Assembly: GCA_964019055.1 (NCBI GenBank)
Contig: OZ025216.1
Coordinates: 6,501,840-6,565,839, forward strand
DNA from: Anthopleura xanthogrammica
Taxonomy: Eukaryota > Cnidaria > Anthozoa > Actiniaria > Actiniidae
Direction of reading: 5' to 3'
Length of the DNA: 64,000 nt
The position numbers and the translations under genes were made by a program. Under the pieces are notes generated by a model. It was not told where the DNA came from. It searched no databases and saw only the letters and a program-made list of their open reading frames with translations. How positions within the stretch are numbered: the stretch's first letter is position 1; the number at the start of each line of letters is the position of its first letter. Shown here piece by piece: positions 58,301 to 64,000 of this stretch.

Positions 58301-58641
58301 TCTCGGCCAAAGGGTGCGTTTAGCAGTGAAAACGTCGTGTTTGGACCAAGAGAAAATTCTCAGCAAAATTCCAATTTGGTCAGCAAAAAACAGTTTTTTT
58401 GACCAAAAAGCACCTATTCTCAGCCAAAACCCCATTTTTTTTCGCCAAAAAGTCGTGTTTTTATCTCAAGAGGTATTTTCAGGAGCAAAAAGTGGGGGTT
58501 TCAGCCAACCGGTCACGCCGTCAGCGAAAAACCTGGTTTTGAGAGCCAAAATAGCCATTTTCAGTTTTTGGGGCTAAAAAGGTTTTTTTCCCAGCAAAAC
58601 AGTGTTTTGGACACCGAAAATGTGCTTTTCTCGGCCAAAGG
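55354..58641 (+). repeat. Four-monomer pattern marked by TTTTTGTCTC
   Basis: TTTTTGTCTCAAG replaces TTTTTATCTCAAG in units 55354, 56669 and 57985, at spacings of 1315 and 1316 bp. Units 55682, 56011 and 57656 share three marks: CAAAAGCCC, ATCTGAAGAGG and GTCATGCCG. Units 55682 and 56011 are adjacent duplicates. Unit 57327 ends TTTTGTCGGCC. Unit 56998 has AAAGTTGTG and CTCAACAGG, the latter also in 58971. Unit 56340 has CATTTTTTAG near 56588. Unit 58314 is 328 bp. The repeat is only partly preserved between copies. Confidence 0.8.
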
Positions 58642-61601
58642 GTGCGTTTAGCAGTGAAAACGTCGTGTTTGGACCAAGAGAAAATTCTCAGCAAAATTCC
58701 AATTTGGTCAGCAAAAAACAGTTTTTTTGACCAAAAAGCACTTATTCTCAGCCAAAACCCCATTTTTTTTCGCCAAAAAGTCGTGTTTTTATCTCAAGAG
58801 GGATTTTCAGGAGCAAAAAGTGGGGGTTTCAGCCAACCGGTCACGCCGTCAGCGAAAAACCTGGTTTTGAGAGCCAAAATAGCCATTTTTCAGTTTTTGG
58901 GGCTAAAAAGGTTTTTTTCCCAGCAAAACAGTGTTTTGGACACCGAAAATGTGCTTTTCTCGGCCAAAGGGTGCGTTTAGCAGTGAAAACGTCGTGTTTG
59001 GACCAAGAGAAAATTCTCAGCAAAATTCCAATTTGGTCAGCAAAAAACAGTTTTTTTGACCAAAAAGCACCTATTCTCAGCCAAAACCCCATTTTTTTTC
59101 GCCAAAAAGTCGTGTTTTTATCTCAACAGGTATTTTCAGGAGCAAAAAGTGGGGGTTTCAGCCAACCGGTCACGCCGTCAGCGAAAAACCTGGTTTTGAG
59201 AGCCAAAATAGCCATTTTTCAGTTTTTGGGGCTAAAAAGGTTTTTTTCCCAGCAAAACAGTGTTTTGGACACCGAAAATGTGCTTTTCTCGGCCAAAGGG
59301 TGCGTTTAGCAGTGAAAACGTCGTGTTTGGACCAAGAGAAAATTCTCAGCAAAATTCCAATTTGGTCAGCAAAAAACAGTTTTTTTGACCAAAAAGCACC
59401 TGTTCTCAGCCAAAACCCCATTTTTTTTCGCCAAAAAGTCGTGTTTTTATCTCAAGAGGTATTTTCAGGAGCAAAAAGTGGGGGTTTCAGCCAACCGGTC
59501 ACGCCGTCAGCGAAAAACCTGGTTTTGAGAGCCAAAATAGCCATTTTTCAGTTTTTGGGGCTAAAAAGGTTTTTTTCCCAGCAAAACAGTGTTTTGGACA
59601 CCGAAAATGTGCTTTTCTCGGCCAAAGGGTGCGTTTAGCAGTGAAAACGTCGTGTTTGGACCAAGAGAAAATTCTCAGCAAAATTCCAATTTGCTCAGCA
59701 AAAAACAGTTTTTTTGACCAAAAAGCACCTATTCTCAGCCAAAACCCCATTTTTTTTCGCCAAAAAGTCGTGTTTTTATCTCAAGAGGTATTTTCAGGAG
59801 CAAAAAGTGGGGGTTTCAGCCAACCGGTCACGCCGTCAGCGAAAAACCTGGTTTTGAGAGCCAAAATAGCCATTTTTCAGTTTTTGGGGCTAAAAAGGTT
59901 TTTTTCCCAGCAAAACAGTGTTTTGGACACCGAAAATGTGCTTTTCTCGCCAAAGGGTGCGTTTAGCAGTGAAAACGTCGTGTTTGGACCAAGAGAAAAT
60001 TCTCAGCAAAATTCCAATTTGGTCAGCAAAAAACAGTTTTTTTGACCAAAAAGCACTTATTCTCAGCCAAAACCCCATTTTTTTTCGCCAAAAAGTCGTG
60101 TTTTTATCTCAAGAGGTATTTTCAGGAGCAAAAAGTGGGGGTTTCAGCCAACCGGTCACGCCGTCAGCGAAAAACCTGGTTTTGAGAGCCAAAATAGCCA
60201 TTTTTCAGTTTTTGGGGCTAAAAAGGTTTTTTTCCCAGCAAAACAGTGTTTTGGACACCGAAAATGTGCTTTTGTCGGCCAAAGGGTGCGTTTAGCAGTG
60301 AAAACGTCGTGTTTGGACCAAGAGAAAATTCTCAGCAAAATTCCAATTTGGTCAGCAAAAAACAGTTTTTTTGACCAAAAAGCACCTATTCTCAGCCAAA
60401 ACCCCATTTTTTTTCGCCAAAAAGTCGTGTTTTTATCTCAAGAGGGATTTTCAGGAGCAAAAAGTGGGGTTTTCAGCCAACCGGTCACGCCGTCAGCGAA
60501 AAACCTGGTTTTGAGAGCCAAAATAGCCATTTTTGAGTTTTTGGGGCTAAAAAGGTTTTTTTCCCAGCAAAACAGTGTTTTGGACACCGAAAATGTGCTT
60601 TTCTCGGCCAAAGGGTGCGTTTAGCAGTGAAAACGTCGTGTTTGGGCCAAGAGAAAATTCTCAGCAAAATTCCAATTTGGTCAGCAAAAAACAGTTTTTT
60701 TGACCAAAAAGCACCTATTCTCAGCCAAAACCCCATTTTTTTTCGCCAAAAAGTCGTGTTTTTATCTCAAGAGGTATTTTCAGGAGCAAAAAGTGGGGGT
60801 TTCAGCCAACCGGTCACGCCGTCAGCGAAAAACCTGGTTTTGAGAGCCAAAATAGCCATTTTTCAGTTTTTGGGGCTAAAAAGGTTTTTTTCCCAGCAAA
60901 ACAGTGTTTTGGACACCGAAAATGTGCTTTTCTCGGCCAAAGGGTGCGTTTAGCAGTGAAAACGTCGTGTTTGGACCAAGAGAAAATTCTCAGCAAAATT
61001 CCAATTTGGTCAGCAAAAAACAGTTTTTTTGACCAAAAAGCACCTATTCACAGCCAAAACCCCATTTTTTTTCGCCAAAAAGTCGTGTTTTTATCTCAAG
61101 AGGTATTTTCAGGAGCAAAAAGTGGGGGTTTCAGCCAACCGGTCACGCCGTCAGCGAAAAACCTGGTTTTCTGAGCCAAAATAGCCATTTTTCAGTTTTT
61201 GGGGCTAAAAAGGTTTTTTTCCCAGCAAAACAGTGTTTTGGACACCGAAAATGTGCTTTTCTCGGCCAAAGGGTGCGTTTAGCAGTGAAAACGTCGTGTT
61301 TGGACCAAGAGAAAATTCTCAGCAAAATTCCAATTTGCTCAGCAAAAAACAGTTTTTTTGACCAAAAAGCACCTATTCTCAGCCAAAACCCCATTTTTTT
61401 TCGCCAAAAAGTCGTGTTTTTATCTCAAGAGGTATTTTCAGGAGCAAAAAGTGGGGGTTTCAGCCAACCGGTCACGCCGTCAGCGAAAAACCTGGTTTTG
61501 AGAGCCAAAATAGCCATTTTTCAGTTTTTGGGGCTAAAAAGGTTTTTTTTCCAGCAAAACAGTGTTTTGGACACCGAAAATGTGCTTTTCTCGGCCAAAG
61601 G
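58642..61601 (+). repeat. Near-consensus monomers with scattered marks
   Basis: GCACTTATTC is in units 58642 and 59957 (1315 bp apart). TTTGCTCAGC is in 59629 and 61273. Unit 59629 is 328 bp (CTCGCC). Private changes are CACCTGTTCTC near 59400, GGGGTTTTCAG near 60470, TTTTTGAGTTTT near 60534, TTTGGGCCAAG near 60642, TATTCACAGCC near 61048 and TTTTCTGAGCC near 61169. Confidence 0.78.
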
Positions 61602-63576
61602 GTGCGTTTAGCAGTGAAAACGTCGTGTTTGGACCAAGAGAAAATTCTCAGCAAAATTCCAATTTGGTCAGCAAAAAACAGTTTTTTTGACCAAAAAGCA
61701 CCTATTCTCAGCCAAAACCCCATTTTTTTTCGCCAAAAAGTCGTGTTTTTATCTCAAGAGGTATTTTCAGGAGCAAAAAGTGGGGGTTTCAGCCAACCGG
61801 TCACGCCGTCAGCGAAAAACCTGGTTTTGAGAGCCAAAATAGCCATTTTTCAATTTTTGGGGCTAAAAAGGTTTTTTTTCCAGCAAAACAGTGTTTTGGA
61901 CACCGAAAATGTGCTTTTGTCGGCCAAAGGGTGCGTTTAGCAGTGAAAACGTCGTGTTTGGACCAAGAGAAAATTCTCAGCAAAATTCCAATTTGGTCAG
62001 CAAAAAACAGTTTTTTTGACCAAAAAGCACCTATTCTCAGCCAAAACCCCATTTTTTTTTGCCAAAAAGTCGTGTTTTTATCTCAAGAGGTATTTTCAGG
62101 AGCAAAAAGTGGGGGTTTCAGCCAACCGGTCACGCCGTCAGCGAAAAACCTGGTTTTGAGAGCCAAAATAGCCATTTTTCAGTTTTTGGGGCTAAAAAGG
62201 TTTTTTCCCCAGCAAAACAGTGTTTTGGACACCGAAAATGTGCTTTTCTCGGCCAAAGGGTGCGTTTAGCAGTGAAAACGTCGTGTTTGGACCAAGAGAA
62301 AATTCTCAGCAAAATTCCAATTTGGTCAGCAAAAAACAGTTTTTTTGACCAAAAAGCACCTATTCTCAGCCAAAACCCCATTTTTTTTTCGCCAAAAAGT
62401 CGTGTTTTTATCTCAAGAGGTATTTTCAGGAGCAAAAAGTGGGGGTTTCAGCCAACCGGTCACGCCGTCAGCGAAAAACCTGGTTTTGAGAGCCAAAATA
62501 GCCATTTTTCAGTTTTTGGGGCTAAAAAGCTTTTTTTCCCAGCAAAACAGTGTTTTGGACACCGAAAATGTGCTTTTCTCGGCCAAAGGGTGCGTTTAGC
62601 AGTGAAAACGTCGTGTTTGGACCAAGAGAAAATTCTCAGCAAAATTCCAATTTGGTCAGCAAAAAACAGTTTTTTTGACCAAAAAGCACCTATTCTCAGC
62701 CAAAACCCCATTTTTTTTCGCCAAAAAGTCGTGTTTTTATCTCAAGAGGTATTTTCAGGAGCAAAAAGTGGGGGTTTCAGCCAACCGGTCACGCCGTCAG
62801 CGAAAAACCTGGTTTTGAGAGCCAAAATAGCCATTTTTCAGTTTTTGGGGCTAAAAAGGTTTTTTTTCCAGCAAAACAGTGTTTTGGACACCGAAAATGT
62901 GCTTTTCTCGGCCAAAGGGTGCGTTTAGCAGTGAAAACGTCGTGTTTGGACCAAGAGAAAATTCTCAGCAAAATTCCAATTTGGTCAGCAAAAAACAGTT
63001 TTTTTGACCAAAAAGCACCTATTCTCAGCCAAAACCCCATTTTTTTTTGCCAAAAAGTCGTGTTTTTATCTCAAGAGGTATTTTCAGGAGCAAAAAGTGG
63101 GGGTTTCAGCCAACCGGTCACGCCGTCAGCGAAAAACCTGGTTTTGAGAGCCAAAATAGCCATTTTTCAGTTTTTGGGGCTAAAAAGGTTTTTTTCCCAG
63201 CAAAACAGTGTTTTGGACACCGAAAATGTGCTTTTCTCGGCCAAAGGGTGCGTTTAGCAGTGAAAACGTCGTGTTTGGACCAAGAGAAAATTCTCAGCAA
63301 AATTCCAATTTGGTCAGCAAAAAACAGTTTTTTTGACCAAAAAGCACCTATTCTCAGCCAAAACCCCATTTTGTTTCGCCAAAAAGTCGTGTTTTTATCT
63401 CAAGAGGTATTTTCAGGAGCAAAAAGTGGGGGTTTCAGCCAACCGGTCACGCCGTCAGCGAAAAACCTGGTTTTGAGAGCCAAAATAGCCATTTTTCAGT
63501 TTTTGGGGCTAAAAAGGTTTTTTTTCCAGCAAAACAGTGTTTTGGACACCGAAAATGTGCTTTTCTCGGCCAAAGG
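61602..63576 (+). repeat. Three-monomer pattern (988 bp)
   Basis: GGTTTTTTTTCCAGC marks units 61273, 61602, 62590, 63248 and 63577. TTTTTTTTTGCC marks units 61931 and 62919, 988 bp apart. Unit 62260 is 330 bp (nine T after CCCCA) and has AAAGCTTTTTTT. Unit 63248 has CATTTTGTTTCG. Units 61602-62589 and 62590-63576 share the first two marks in order. Confidence 0.78.
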
Positions 63577-63905
63577 GTGCGTTTAGCAGTGAAAACGTCG
63601 TGTTTGGACCAAGAGAAAATTCTCAGCAAAATTCCAATTTGGTCAGCAAAAAACAGTTTTTTTGACCAAAAAGCACCTATTCTCAGCCAAAACCCCATTT
63701 TTTTTCGCCAAAAAGTCGTGTTTTTATCTCAAGAGGTATTTTCAGGAGCAAAAAGTGGGGGTTTCAGCCAACCGGTCACGCCGTCAGCGAAAAACCTGGT
63801 TTTGAGAGCCAAAATAGCCATTTTTCAGTTTTTGGGGCTAAAAAGGTTTTTTTTCCAGCAAAACAGTGTTTTGGACACCGAAAATGTGCTTTTCTCGGCC
63901 AAAGG

Positions 63906-64000
63906 GTGCGTTTAGCAGTGAAAACGTCGTGTTTGGACCAAGAGAAAATTCTCAGCAAAATTCCAATTTGGTCAGCAAAAAACAGTTTTTTTGACCAAAA
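63906..64000 (+). repeat. Partial monomer at right edge
   Basis: The first 95 bases of a monomer, cut by the window end and identical in pattern to its neighbours. The array continues beyond base 64000. Confidence 0.97.

Larger units (their letters stand above)
272..63905 (+). repeat. Register of the 193 complete monomers and all length variants
   Basis: Starting at 272 each monomer is 329 bp except those starting at the positions below. 330 bp: 601, 7840, 25732, 37252, 44495, 44825, 45155, 62260 (nine T instead of eight after CCCCA); 12118, 13106 (eight T instead of seven before CCCAG); 14094, 27049, 40545, 41862, 42192 (six T instead of five before CAG); 36593, 37582, 38241, 39887 (seven A instead of six before CAG). 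328 bp: 24417, 40217, 54039, 55354, 58314 (one T lost from a T-run); 42851 (GTGCTTTT to GTCCTTT); 59629 (CTCGGCC to CTCGCC); 33630 and 35278 (one A gained, AA lost). 333 bp: 34945 (one A and three T gained). 452 bp: 16069 (123-bp duplication). Nearly all indels fall in homopolymer runs, so polymerase slippage is the likely source. Confidence 0.93.
1..64000 (+). repeat. Satellite DNA array, 329-bp monomer, about 194.5 copies
   Basis: The same 329-bp unit repeats head-to-tail through the whole window with no foreign insertion and no inversion. Using GTGCGTTTAG (or its point variants) as the register mark, the first mark is at 272 and the last at 63906. The interval is 63634 bp, which equals 193 x 329 plus the sum of all observed length changes (+137). 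Most monomers differ from the consensus at only a few positions. Consensus composition counted by hand is A 99, C 67, G 69, T 94. No tRNA, rRNA, transposon end or telomeric motif is visible. Long pure satellites of this kind are typical of eukaryotic centromeric or other heterochromatic regions; which of these applies, and in what species, cannot be told here. Both array edges lie outside the window. Confidence 0.99.

Noticed and set aside
1..64000. CRISPR array
   Set aside because: The repeats are 329 bp and contiguous, with no unique spacers and no cas genes.
1..64000. rDNA spacer or tRNA/rRNA-linked repeat
   Set aside because: No rRNA or tRNA-like segment occurs anywhere in the window; every base is accounted for by the monomer.
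1..64000. Bacterial origin of the window
   Set aside because: No genes, operons or ribosome-binding patterns are present, and a 64-kb pure satellite is not plausible for a bacterial genome.

Overview
The whole 64 kb window is one uninterrupted tandem satellite array. A 329-bp monomer (about 41% G+C, counted by hand on the consensus) repeats head-to-tail in a single orientation from base 1 to base 64000. There are 193 complete monomers between 272 and 63905, plus a 271-bp partial at the left edge and a 95-bp partial at the right edge. I found no single-copy DNA, no gene, no RNA gene, no mobile element and no CRISPR array. The array runs off both ends, so 64 kb is a minimum length.

The DNA is almost certainly eukaryotic, from a centromeric, subtelomeric or other heterochromatic block, because a pure satellite of this size is not known to me from a bacterial or archaeal genome. 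I do not recognise the monomer, and the sequence alone does not name a species. Open reading frames on both strands are a by-product of a stop-poor repeat; none is called as a gene.

There are three levels of organisation. (1) Inside the monomer are about 16 diverged subunits of mostly 20-21 bp. Most have a short A-tract after a C, a T-tract about 10 bp later and a CAG end, so A- and T-tracts alternate at close to one DNA helical turn. (2) The monomer is 329 bp in 163 of 193 cases. The others are nineteen 330-bp, nine 328-bp, one 333-bp, and one of 452 bp that carries a 123-bp internal duplication. (3) Groups of 1, 2, 3, 4 or 5 monomers are duplicated locally, so the array is a patchwork of short higher-order repeats with no single global one.

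Layout: 0.6-9.5 kb, alternating two-/four-monomer pattern marked by CTAAGAAGG; 9.5-11.5 kb, near-consensus; 11.5-15.1 kb, three-monomer pattern of 988 bp; 16.2-16.5 kb, 123-bp internal duplication; 19.2-25.4 kb, runs of one- and two-monomer duplications; 30.3-31.7 kb, two-monomer pattern; 33.4-36.7 kb, five-monomer (1648-bp) duplication; 37.6-39.6 kb, dimer and monomer duplications; 44.5-45.5 kb, three consecutive 330-bp monomers; 45.8-48.8 kb, four-monomer pattern of 1316 bp; 50.4-55.0 kb, the most diverged subfamily, mostly in dimers of 658 bp; 55.4-58.6 kb, four-monomer pattern; 61.6-63.6 kb, three-monomer pattern. Such a patchwork fits ongoing unequal exchange and conversion between neighbours (inference).
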